Source: JAXJYR01 sp964593515 (GTDB lineage Bacteria > Bacillota_I > Bacilli_A > Erysipelotrichales > Erysipelotrichaceae). Taken from it: 11,005 nucleotides of DNA. This document shows, one piece after another, positions 1-7,189 of the stretch (the first letter of the stretch is position 1; every line of letters starts with the position of its first letter). Made by a program: the position numbers and the translations under genes. The notes under the pieces are model-generated. The model was not told where the DNA came from. It ran no database searches and saw only the letters and a program-made list of their open reading frames with translations. The stretch covers positions 1-11,005 of the forward strand of contig CAZQJH010000045.1 in NCBI GenBank assembly GCA_964593515.1. The letters run 5' to 3'.

Positions 1-37
1 AATTAAGATATTATACATTTCAAAGAAAGGACTATAT

Positions 38-1096
38 ATGAAAAAGATAATATTATGTATTATGTTGTTAGTTGCAAGTATTTGTCCAGTTAATTTTATA
101 AAAACTAAGGCTGATATAGAAAGTGATTATGTTGTTGCGGCAAATGAAGTAAAACAAACAATTGAAAATGACGAAAATATCAATTTAGACATTAATTCGT
201 ATCATGTACTTTATGATGTAGAACTAAATCCAAACTATTTATTAGTTGATTTCTCTAAGGGGTATGCTATAGTTAGTTTGACTAATCAAATTATTTCTGA
301 ATATAATATTCTAACGGATAAAAATCCATATATTGATTACGATGCAAATAAATTGTGGGTATATGGAGGTCCATTTAATTATTTAGAAGTAGATGAAGCT
401 ATGCTATATTCAAAATCTTCAAATCCATTAGGTGTTTCAGATGAATTAATTAAACTAAATAGAAATATTGTTAATAGTAAATCAGATTTAAATAATAATA
501 TAAGAACGTATAACAAATGGACAGGAATTGTACCTGGTAGATTTTCAAGGTATGATTCTGGTAAATGGATTAATTCAACTAGCAATTATCCATCTTCAAG
601 TGGGTATTCTGAAAAAGGTATTTGTGGTACTATATCAGCTGCAATTATGTTGGCTTATCTACAAGATTATGTTAATGCTGATTATGTACCTAGTAGTATT
701 AGAACTAAGGGATCAGAAAGTCCAGAAAAATTGATTACAACTCTATATAATTATATTGATAAAGGACGTAATGGAACTATCCCTATTGAAGTATGTGGTG
801 GAGTAAATGAATATCTTACTAAGTATTCTTATCAAAGTGATGGTCATAGAGCTGGATATGGTTTAACTACTTTTAGTACAGCTCAAAAATCAATTGATAA
901 AGGATATCCTGTTTGTATTGGATTATTAACTATGCTTGGTTCTAATAAAGGGGATCATTGGGTAACTGCATATCAATATATTGATAAAGATGGAACAACA
1001 GAAGATAGATATAAATGCGTAAGTAATGTTGATAAAGATGATTATGCTGTAGTTATCTATGTTAGTTGGACTTCAGGAATTGTTTATATTATGTAA
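38..1096 (+). CDS. Secreted papain-fold cysteine peptidase, C10/C39-like
   Basis: 352 aa. Seen: an N-terminal signal peptide (MKK, hydrophobic run about 4-20, possible cleavage near residue 25). Next comes a region of about 90 residues (26-115) with a YLLVDF...GYAIVS pattern that resembles the propeptides of streptopain-type enzymes. The C-terminal catalytic domain (about 160-352) has the nucleophile candidate Cys196 in GICGTISAAIM, His307 in GDHWVTAY, and Asn330 or Asp332 as possible third residue. Cys-helix followed by HWV is the order of papain-fold C10 and C39-like peptidases. Inferred role: an exported zymogen-like protease acting outside the cell or at the surface; the substrate is unknown. 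The start is supported by AAAGGA at 26-31, 6 nt before the ATG. A 23-bp gap separates it from the next gene, so the two are probably co-transcribed. It could instead be an inactive family member; I rate the fold as likely and the activity as plausible. Confidence 0.65.
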   Translation: MKKIILCIMLLVASICPVNFIKTKADIESDYVVAANEVKQTIENDENINLDINSYHVLYDVELNPNYLLVDFSKGYAIVSLTNQIISEYNILTDKNPYIDYDANKLWVYGGPFNYLEVDEAMLYSKSSNPLGVSDELIKLNRNIVNSKSDLNNNIRTYNKWTGIVPGRFSRYDSGKWINSTSNYPSSSGYSEKGICGTISAAIMLAYLQDYVNADYVPSSIRTKGSESPEKLITTLYNYIDKGRNGTIPIEVCGGVNEYLTKYSYQSDGHRAGYGLTTFSTAQKSIDKGYPVCIGLLTMLGSNKGDHWVTAYQYIDKDGTTEDRYKCVSNVDKDDYAVVIYVSWTSGIVYIM

Positions 1097-1119
1097 ATAT
1101 AATCATGGGAGGTATGCTT

Positions 1120-1698
1120 ATGAAAAAAACTAAAAGTTTAATTGTTGCATTAATAATTATTGTGGTTATTATTGCTTTAATGCTATTTGGGGCTAATGTT
1201 TCTTATAATGGTAAATCACCATATACCCAAGCAGAATTTAAGAATCATTTTCATATTCAAGATAATATTGATGAAAGTGTCTTAGAAGAGTATTTTGTTC
1301 ATAATATGAATCATAATCCAACCGCACTTATTTTTGCTAAAGAGGATACATATTCACAACGTTATCAATATCATGCAAATGAAAATGAAACTTATTGGGT
1401 ATTATTAGTAGCTTGTGATAATGATAATGGTTATAATTTAGGTAAGCTTGGTGATACAAGTTATGCTAGTATTCCTTTTAGTTATAATTTAGATATTAAA
1501 GGAATTGATGTTTATCTTGAGTTAGTTAAATATAATAATGATTATGGATATGATTATCGAATGGAATTTGATTATCTTGATTGTCATTATCAATTAGTAT
1601 TAGAAACAAGAGGTAAAGCAATTAGTCAAAGTAATGATGGATTAGATGATCATTATAAAGAAATAATTAATGATTTATTTGATACATTATTCGAATAA
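1120..1698 (+). CDS. Membrane-anchored protein of unknown function
   Basis: 192 aa. I do not recognise the family. Seen: a short basic N-terminus (MKKTK) and one strongly hydrophobic segment at about residues 7-25, giving an N-in anchor or uncleaved signal. It is followed by a soluble domain of about 165 residues rich in Tyr, Asn and Asp, with alternating polar/hydrophobic stretches that suggest beta structure (for example the YWVLLVACDN and IDVYLELVKY stretches), and a helical acidic tail. Start chosen at 1120 because GGGAGG at 1107-1112 sits 7 nt upstream; the in-frame codon at 1066 lies inside the preceding peptidase gene and has no such site. There is no lipobox cysteine. It follows the secreted cysteine peptidase closely, and some such peptidases have a downstream inhibitor gene (Spi after SpeB, staphostatins after staphopains). 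An inhibitor, partner or substrate role here is only an inference from position. Confidence 0.75.
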   Translation: MKKTKSLIVALIIIVVIIALMLFGANVSYNGKSPYTQAEFKNHFHIQDNIDESVLEEYFVHNMNHNPTALIFAKEDTYSQRYQYHANENETYWVLLVACDNDNGYNLGKLGDTSYASIPFSYNLDIKGIDVYLELVKYNNDYGYDYRMEFDYLDCHYQLVLETRGKAISQSNDGLDDHYKEIINDLFDTLFE

Positions 1699-1706
1699 TT
1701 AAAAAG

Positions 1707-1740
1707 TGGTGTAACCTTATCATATGATAAGGTTACACCA
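1707..1740. terminator. Bidirectional rho-independent terminator (34-nt perfect palindrome)
   Basis: The 34 bases are a perfect inverted repeat: a 15-bp stem starting TGGTGTAACC, with ATAT as the tip. On the plus strand it is followed by a T-rich tail (TTATTTGTTG). On the minus strand it is followed by TTTTT, the complement of AAAAA at 1701-1705. It lies between the stop of the membrane protein (1698) and the stop of tyrA (1741-1743), so it can end both converging transcripts. The minus-strand version has the better U-tract. Confidence 0.9.
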
Positions 1741-2589
1741 TTATTTGTTGAAACGTTTACGACGAATCGTAGAAGTAATAAACATTTCTTGTAGTTGTTC
1801 TTTATCATTATTAATTAAGTGATTTTTTAATAATGATAATTGTTGTTCAAAGTTGTCGATTTCATTAATTAAAGCTTCTTTATTCGCAAAGAATAATTCA
1901 CTCCATAAGTTTTCATTAATGGTAGCAATACGAGTTAAATCTCTAAAACTATCTCCGGTATATTTAACTAAATCAGGATCATCACTAGCATTCATTAATG
2001 ATACAGCTATCGCATGAGTTAATTGTGAAACAAAAGCAATCATTTCATCATGTTCTTTAAGGGATAATACGGAGATATTTTTAAATTCTAAAATAGTTGC
2101 GAATTGTTTTAAAGTTTCAATATCATCTTGTGTATTATCATCGGTAGGGGTAATGATAAAGTTAGCTTCTTTAAATATTTCGCAATCAGCATATTTAACG
2201 CCACTTACTTCTTTACCAGCCATTGGATGCGAAGCAATAAAACGTAAATCTTCACGTAAAATACTTTTTACTTTAGGAACAATGGATTGTTTAACCCCAC
2301 TAACATCACTAATAAAAGTATTAGGTTTCATATATTGTTGGTAGTTAGTTAACCATTCAATCATTGTATTTGGATATAAACCGGAAATAATGAAGTCAGC
2401 TTGTTGGATTAATTCAATATTAAAAGTACTTCCTTCGTCAATAAGATTATGCTTTAAAGCATAATCAATACTTAATTGATTAATATCAATCGCATTAACA
2501 TGATATCCTTTTTGTTTTAAACCCATGGCATAACTACCACCGATTAATCCTAAACCAACAATTAAAAAGTTAGTATCTTGTTTAATCAT
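1741..2589 (-). CDS. tyrA: Prephenate dehydrogenase, short form without ACT domain
   Basis: 282 aa. It oxidatively decarboxylates prephenate to 4-hydroxyphenylpyruvate using NAD(P), the first committed step to tyrosine, in the cytoplasm. Seen: a Rossmann motif GLGLIGGS at residues 12-19; HPMAGKEVSG with the conserved His121; EHDEMIAFVSQLTHAIA at about 179-195, where family His residues lie; and DSFRDLTRIA at 213-222. The protein ends about 60 residues later, so the C-terminal ACT domain of the roughly 370-residue Bacillus type is missing. The start at 2589 has AGGTGG (2596-2601) 6 nt upstream; the in-frame ATG at 2607 lacks a site. The first 8 nt overlap the end of aroA, so translation is probably coupled. 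It is the last gene of the aroBCA-tyrA operon. An arogenate preference cannot be excluded from sequence alone. Confidence 0.93.
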   Translation of the reverse strand: MIKQDTNFLIVGLGLIGGSYAMGLKQKGYHVNAIDINQLSIDYALKHNLIDEGSTFNIELIQQADFIISGLYPNTMIEWLTNYQQYMKPNTFISDVSGVKQSIVPKVKSILREDLRFIASHPMAGKEVSGVKYADCEIFKEANFIITPTDDNTQDDIETLKQFATILEFKNISVLSLKEHDEMIAFVSQLTHAIAVSLMNASDDPDLVKYTGDSFRDLTRIATINENLWSELFFANKEALINEIDNFEQQLSLLKNHLINNDKEQLQEMFITSTIRRKRFNK

Positions 2590-3850
2590 AGATATCCACC
2601 TTTCCATTAATTAATTGGTAATCATCAAAGAAGGTAGGGTAACTTTTTTCGATTGCTTGAGCTCCTTCAATTAAACCACCATGATTAATTTTACTTAATA
2701 AAACACTTAAAGCCATAACGATGCGATGGTCGTTGTGAGCACTATATACTTGATATGAATCATTGAAAGTTAAACCTTCAATCAATATTTCATCATAAGT
2801 AGATGAAATGTTGAGGTTTAATTTATTCAATTCATCTTCCATAGCTTGAATACGATCACTTTCTTTAATACGTAAACGAGCAGCATGATATATTTTTGTT
2901 TTTCCTTTCGCAAAACTAGCTAAAATACAAAGAATAGGTCCTAAATCAGGACAGTTAGCTAAATCAATATCACATGCTTTTAATTCACTCTTATATACTT
3001 TATAACCATGGTCAATTGGTTCAATTTTTACCTTGAAATCTTTTAGGATATCAATAATTTGTTTATCACCTTGTTTAGAATCATGATTAATACCGCTAAT
3101 TTCTAAATCATGATTGATAGCAGCTAAAACAGCAAAGAAAGCTAATTGGGAATAATCTCCTTCAATGGTATAATCACAAGCTTGATAAGCTTGATTACCT
3201 TTAATCTTTAAGGTATTATCATCTAACCATTCAATATTAATATTAAAACGTTGTAACATTTCAATTGTTAATAAGACGTAAGACTTAGATTCAAATGGTG
3301 GTTTAATATGAATTGTACTATCACCATTTAATAATGGTAAAGTAAATAATAAACCAGAAATAAATTGTGAACTAACATCACCAGCTAATTCATAATTAGT
3401 TGGTTTTAAACAATCATCAATGGTAATTGTTTCCTTATCTTGTTTAAAAGATAAACCTTGTTTAGTAAATATTTCTTCATAAATAGTTTGGGGACGTTGC
3501 ATTAAACGACCAGCTCCACTAAAGGTAATCTTTTGTTTTGTTAAAGAAAAGATTGGAATAAAGAAACGTAAGGTAGAACCTGATTCATTACAAAAGATAT
3601 TATTACTTTGTAAGTGATTAAAGTCATTAATTCCTTCAATTACTACATAATCATCATAAGTATCAATATGTGCTCCTAATTGACGCATTCCATCAATTGT
3701 CGCAATAATATCTTTAGAATAAGCAACATTAGAAATAATACTTTTTCCTTTAGCTAAAGAAGCACAAATAATAGAACGATGAGCCATTGATTTACTAGGA
3801 GGAATATGTACTTTTCCCTTAACGATACTTGGACTAATTTTTGCTTTCAT
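2582..3850 (-). CDS. aroA: 3-phosphoshikimate 1-carboxyvinyltransferase (EPSP synthase)
   Basis: 422 aa, a normal family length. It joins shikimate-3-phosphate and phosphoenolpyruvate to form EPSP, the penultimate step to chorismate, in the cytoplasm. Seen: PSKSMAHR at residues 18-25, NESGSTLRFFIP at 88-99, GRLMQRP at 114-120, GDVSSQFISGLL at 157-168, CPDLGPI with Asp302 (equivalent of the catalytic Asp313 of E. coli), RIKESDRI with Glu330, HNDHRI with Asp374, and KSYPTFF at 402-408. The PEP/glyphosate loop differs from the canonical LGNAGTAMRP. Gly is kept at the position of E. coli Gly96, but Phe replaces Pro101. The start is supported by GAGAGGAGA at 3859-3867. It overlaps aroC by 17 nt and tyrA by 8 nt, so it is embedded in a coupled operon. 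Confidence 0.96.
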   Translation of the reverse strand: MKAKISPSIVKGKVHIPPSKSMAHRSIICASLAKGKSIISNVAYSKDIIATIDGMRQLGAHIDTYDDYVVIEGINDFNHLQSNNIFCNESGSTLRFFIPIFSLTKQKITFSGAGRLMQRPQTIYEEIFTKQGLSFKQDKETITIDDCLKPTNYELAGDVSSQFISGLLFTLPLLNGDSTIHIKPPFESKSYVLLTIEMLQRFNINIEWLDDNTLKIKGNQAYQACDYTIEGDYSQLAFFAVLAAINHDLEISGINHDSKQGDKQIIDILKDFKVKIEPIDHGYKVYKSELKACDIDLANCPDLGPILCILASFAKGKTKIYHAARLRIKESDRIQAMEDELNKLNLNISSTYDEILIEGLTFNDSYQVYSAHNDHRIVMALSVLLSKINHGGLIEGAQAIEKSYPTFFDDYQLINGKVDIYD

Positions 3851-4961
3851 AACGTTTATCTCCTCTCATTGATAAAGTAGCTTCACGTTCCATAATTGCA
3901 TCTAATATTGCAATAGCTAAACAAGCATCAACTACGATACGTGCGCGATGGATAATAGCTGGATCATGACGACCTTCAATTTGTAAGGTTACTTTTTCTT
4001 TAGTTGCTTTATCAATTGTTTGTTGTGGTTTATAAATGGATGGTGTTGCTTTAATAACGGTTTTTAAGGTAATTGGCATTCCATTGGCAATTCCGCCATT
4101 AATTCCTCCATTATGATTAGTAAGGGTTTGAACTTGATTATTTTCATAGATAATAGCATCATTAACTTCGCTTCCTAATTGGTTAGCAAAGTCAAAACCT
4201 AAACCAAATTCAATTCCTTTAACGGCTGGAACACTAAAGATTAAATGAGCTATTTTACTTTCTAATGAATCAAAGAAAGGTTCACCAATTCCAGCTGGTA
4301 CATTAATAATAGCACTTTCTAAGATACCACCAACACTATCACCTGCATCTGCAATTTCTTCCATATTTGCTAACATTTCTTTAGCTTTATCACTATTTAA
4401 TAAAGCAAAGTCTTGTTTATTAAGTTGGTCAATTTGCTTACTTAATTCTTGTTGGTTTTGACTAAAACAATCATCATTTACTTTCGCACAAGTAAGAATA
4501 TGACTTCCTATTTTAATACCCATTTCATTTAAGACTTGCATAGCAATACTTCCTGCAGCGACTAAAGGAGCACTAATGCGCCCAGAGAAATGACCACCGC
4601 CACGATAGTCTTGATAACCTAAGTATTTCACATCGCCGCTATAATCGGCATGAGATGGACGTAAACGATTTTTAGTTTTTTCATAATCTTTACTTTTAGT
4701 ATTCGTATTTTCAATTAAAATGGTTAAAGGAGTACCAGTAGTATATCCTTCAAAATAACCACTAACAATTTTAATTTCATCACCTTCATGACGTTTAGTT
4801 GATATTTTTCCTTTAGCTTTACGTTTATCCATCATTGAATTCATAAAAGCTAAATCTAATTTAATTCCAGGGGCTAAACCATCAATTACACAACCGATTT
4901 GTTCGCCATGGCTTTCACCAAAGATTGTGATGGTAAATTGATTTCCAAATGTATTTTTCAT
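3834..4961 (-). CDS. aroC: Chorismate synthase
   Basis: 375 aa. It eliminates phosphate from EPSP to make chorismate and needs reduced FMN; cytoplasmic. Seen: FGESHG at residues 14-19 with the conserved His18; RPSHADY at 101-107 with His104; DYRGGGHFSGR at 118-128; DSVGG at 208-212; EFGLGFD at 251-257; NHNGGINGGIANGMPI at 282-297; GRHDPAI at 330-336. These are the standard signature blocks in family order, and the length is typical of the bacterial enzyme. An AAGGAG site at 4970-4975 supports the ATG at 4961. That ATG overlaps the aroB stop as ATGA (4 nt), the classic sign of translational coupling. It carries no NADPH:flavin reductase domain, so the reduced flavin must come from another protein, as in most bacteria. 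Confidence 0.97.
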   Translation of the reverse strand: MKNTFGNQFTITIFGESHGEQIGCVIDGLAPGIKLDLAFMNSMMDKRKAKGKISTKRHEGDEIKIVSGYFEGYTTGTPLTILIENTNTKSKDYEKTKNRLRPSHADYSGDVKYLGYQDYRGGGHFSGRISAPLVAAGSIAMQVLNEMGIKIGSHILTCAKVNDDCFSQNQQELSKQIDQLNKQDFALLNSDKAKEMLANMEEIADAGDSVGGILESAIINVPAGIGEPFFDSLESKIAHLIFSVPAVKGIEFGLGFDFANQLGSEVNDAIIYENNQVQTLTNHNGGINGGIANGMPITLKTVIKATPSIYKPQQTIDKATKEKVTLQIEGRHDPAIIHRARIVVDACLAIAILDAIMEREATLSMRGDKRYESKN

Positions 4962-5956
4962 GACAAAATCTCCTTAAGTTTCGCAAATGAATATTGTTTA
5001 ATTTGTGCTTTACCAATTTCTTCAACTAAGACAATATTAATCCCATTATGATTAGCTTTTTTATCTTTAGTTAATAAGTTGAAAACTTGGTTTTGATCAA
5101 AATCAGGTAAGCTAGGTAAATGTAATTTATTATAGATAGGTTTTAATCTTGCTTTAATTTCATCATTAGTAAAGTATAACATCCCAAAGGCTACACATTC
5201 ACCATGATAATAAGTATCAAGATGGAAATAACTTTCAATAGCATGACCAATCGTATGACCAAAGTTTAAGATTTTACGTAAGTGTTCTTCTTTTTCATCT
5301 TGTTCAACGACACTTTTCTTAACCATTAATGATTTATAAATAATAGTTTCTAGATTAGTTTCAATATCTTCATATTCAAAGATATTGAATAATGATTCAT
5401 CATAAATCATTCCAGCTTTTAAAGCTTCAACTAAACCATTATAAAAATGACGTTTAGGTAATGATTTTAAGGTTTCCACATCCACAAAGACGGCTTTAGG
5501 TTGGTAAAAAGCACCAACGATATTTTTAACTTCACCTAAGTTAATTGCTACCTTACCACCAATACTTGAATCTATTTGGGATAAAGTTGTAGTAGGAACT
5601 TGAATAAAATCAATTCCTCGCATATAACTACTAGCCACATAACCAGATAAATCACCAATAACCCCTCCACCTAAGGCAATAATACAATCTTTACGATTAA
5701 AATTATGTTGTAGTAAAGATGTACATAAGTATTCAAACATCTTTAATGATTTACTAGCTTCACCATGAGGAATAACTTCCACAAATCCTTCTTCACATTG
5801 TTTAAGAATAGTTTCATAATAACTTTTAGGAATATTATCATCAGTAATAATCATAACTTTACGTTGTAAGTTAATATAATCACCTAAATGATTGATAACT
5901 CCTTTTTCCATAATAATATCATAACTACGTTCTTGTAGATTAACATGTAATTTCAT
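4958..5956 (-). CDS. aroB: 3-dehydroquinate synthase
   Basis: 332 aa. It cyclises DAHP to 3-dehydroquinate, step two of the shikimate pathway, with NAD and a divalent metal; cytoplasmic. Seen: GGGVIGDLSGY at residues 96-106 (NAD site), PTTTLSQIDSSIGGK at 121-135, VKNIVGAFYQP at 143-153, metal-ligand candidates Glu177 in LVEALK, His234 in FGHTIGHAIE and His251 in HGECVAFGM, and KDKKANHN at 297-304. The start at 5956 has GGAGGA at 5964-5969, 7 nt upstream. An in-frame ATG at 6001 lies between the -35 and -10 boxes of the operon promoter and so should not be in the mRNA. First gene of the aroB-aroC-aroA-tyrA operon; it ends in a 4-nt overlap with aroC. Confidence 0.96.
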   Translation of the reverse strand: MKLHVNLQERSYDIIMEKGVINHLGDYINLQRKVMIITDDNIPKSYYETILKQCEEGFVEVIPHGEASKSLKMFEYLCTSLLQHNFNRKDCIIALGGGVIGDLSGYVASSYMRGIDFIQVPTTTLSQIDSSIGGKVAINLGEVKNIVGAFYQPKAVFVDVETLKSLPKRHFYNGLVEALKAGMIYDESLFNIFEYEDIETNLETIIYKSLMVKKSVVEQDEKEEHLRKILNFGHTIGHAIESYFHLDTYYHGECVAFGMLYFTNDEIKARLKPIYNKLHLPSLPDFDQNQVFNLLTKDKKANHNGINIVLVEEIGKAQIKQYSFAKLKEILS

Positions 5957-5980
5957 AATATAATCCTCCACATTAATATA

Positions 5981-6009
5981 ATAATATAAGAAATGCAACA
6001 CTTTTTCAA
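5981..6009 (-). promoter_or_regulatory. Promoter of the aroBCA-tyrA operon
   Basis: On the minus strand, TTGAAA (6004-6009) is followed after exactly 17 bases by TATTAT (5981-5986), a good sigma-A-type match. Transcription would start near 5974, leaving a leader of only about 18 nt before the aroB ATG, with the ribosome binding site close to the 5' end. That is too short for a T-box, attenuator or riboswitch, so control would have to be by a DNA-binding protein or post-translational. Confidence 0.65.
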
Positions 6010-6058
6010 GTTTTTACTTTTGTTTCATACTTATTTTCAAAAAAACTTTCACAATCAT

Positions 6059-6087
6059 TTGAGATTACTTATTAAGTGGTGTATAAT
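6059..6087 (+). promoter_or_regulatory. Promoter of the pheA operon
   Basis: TTGAGA (6059-6064), a 17-base spacer and a perfect TATAAT (6082-6087). Transcription should begin near 6094, about 18 nt before the GTG start of pheA. The spacer contains the 11-bp palindrome ACTTATTAAGT (6067-6077), a possible operator. It diverges from the aro operon promoter, with about 50 bp between the two -35 boxes. Confidence 0.75.
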
Positions 6088-6111
6088 AATGAAGATAAGT
6101 GGGGGATTAAG

Positions 6112-7185
6112 GTGAATAAATTAGAACAAGCACGTATTAAAATTAATGAAATAGATGAAGAAATGGCTAAGTTATTTGAAGCACGAATGCAAGCAGTGGA
6201 AGATGTGGTAGCTTATAAGAAAGAACAAGGTTTACCTATTTTAGATACTAGTCGTGAAGCTTTTGTGATTGAAAATAATGTGAAAAAGATTAAGGATGTG
6301 AAATATCGTTCATATTATGAAACTTATATGCAAAACTTAATGGCTATTTCACGTGATTATCAAAAAAGTGTTATTCATGAAGAATATATTGGTTATCAAG
6401 GAGCTAAAGGAGCATTTTCGCATATTGCGACCATGGCTTTATTTCCTGATTATAAGTTAAAGAATTATACGACTTTTGAAGATGTCTTTAAAGCGGTATT
6501 AAATAATGAAATAGCTTATGGAATGGTACCAATTCAAAATACTTATTCAGGTGAAATTGGGGAAGTATTAGATTTATTAATTCAATATGATGATTTATAT
6601 ATTGCGAAAAATTATTTACTAACTGTATCACAAAATTTATTAGGAATTAAAGGAGCTAAGTTAGAAGATATTAAAGAAGTATATTCAAAAGATCATGCTA
6701 TTAATCAATCTAAGCAATTTCTTCAAGGTCGTAATTATGATTTAATACCTTATCCTAATACTGCTATGGCTGCGGAATATGTAGCAAAATGTAATGATAA
6801 AAGTAAAGCAGCCATTGGTTCTAAAGAAAATGCTAGTTTATATGGTTTAGAAATATTAGCTGAAGATATTAATTCATCAAGTCAAAATACCACTAGATTT
6901 ATTGCTTTAAGTAAGAATTTAGAAGAAGATGGTGATGTGTTTGCGTTAGCTTTTGTTGTTAATCATCAAGCAGGAACATTAGCTCATGCGATGAATATTA
7001 TTGCTTCTTATGGTTTGAATATGCGAAGTATTATTTCACGTCCATTAAAATCTAGACCATGGGAATATTATTTCTATGTAGAAGTAGAAGGAAACTTATT
7101 TAATGAAAAAGAACAGGCAATGATTAAAGAATTAAATGAAACTTGTGAGAAAGTCAAAATATTAGGAAATTTTAAGCGAGGATAG
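6112..7185 (+). CDS. pheA: Bifunctional chorismate mutase / prephenate dehydratase (P-protein)
   Basis: 357 aa from a GTG start. It converts chorismate to prephenate and then to phenylpyruvate, in the cytoplasm. Seen, in order: an AroQ-type chorismate mutase helix domain (about 1-85) with Arg8, Arg25, Lys36/37, Arg48-Glu49 and Gln84 at positions expected of active-site residues; a prephenate dehydratase domain (about 93-270) with GYQGAKGAFSH at 94-104, VPIQNTYSGE at 139-148 and the NTTRF motif at 259-263; and a C-terminal ACT domain (about 273-357) for phenylalanine sensing. The ACT motifs are AGTLA (287-291) and ISRP (308-311), against GALV and ESRP of the E. coli enzyme. GTG is chosen because the -10 box at 6082-6087 puts the mRNA start downstream of the in-frame ATG at 6076, and GGGGG (6101-6105) lies 6 nt before it. 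First gene of a three-gene operon. Confidence 0.95.
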   Translation: MNKLEQARIKINEIDEEMAKLFEARMQAVEDVVAYKKEQGLPILDTSREAFVIENNVKKIKDVKYRSYYETYMQNLMAISRDYQKSVIHEEYIGYQGAKGAFSHIATMALFPDYKLKNYTTFEDVFKAVLNNEIAYGMVPIQNTYSGEIGEVLDLLIQYDDLYIAKNYLLTVSQNLLGIKGAKLEDIKEVYSKDHAINQSKQFLQGRNYDLIPYPNTAMAAEYVAKCNDKSKAAIGSKENASLYGLEILAEDINSSSQNTTRFIALSKNLEEDGDVFALAFVVNHQAGTLAHAMNIIASYGLNMRSIISRPLKSRPWEYYFYVEVEGNLFNEKEQAMIKELNETCEKVKILGNFKRG

Positions 7186-7189
7186 AAAA

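Noticed and set aside
1..37. TATTAT at 9-14 as the -10 box of the peptidase gene
   Set aside because: Any -35 box would lie outside the window, so it cannot be supported.
379..585. Short antisense reading frames inside the peptidase, aminotransferase and coiled-coil genes
   Set aside because: No ribosome binding site, no recognisable protein, and composition explained by the opposite strand of real genes.
1066..1119. Upstream in-frame start for the membrane-anchored protein, giving an 18-residue extension
   Set aside because: It lies within the peptidase gene and lacks a ribosome binding site, whereas GGGAGG precedes 1120.
5957..6111. A T-box, riboswitch or attenuator in the divergent intergenic region
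   Set aside because: Both promoters predict leaders of only about 18 nt, too short for such structures.
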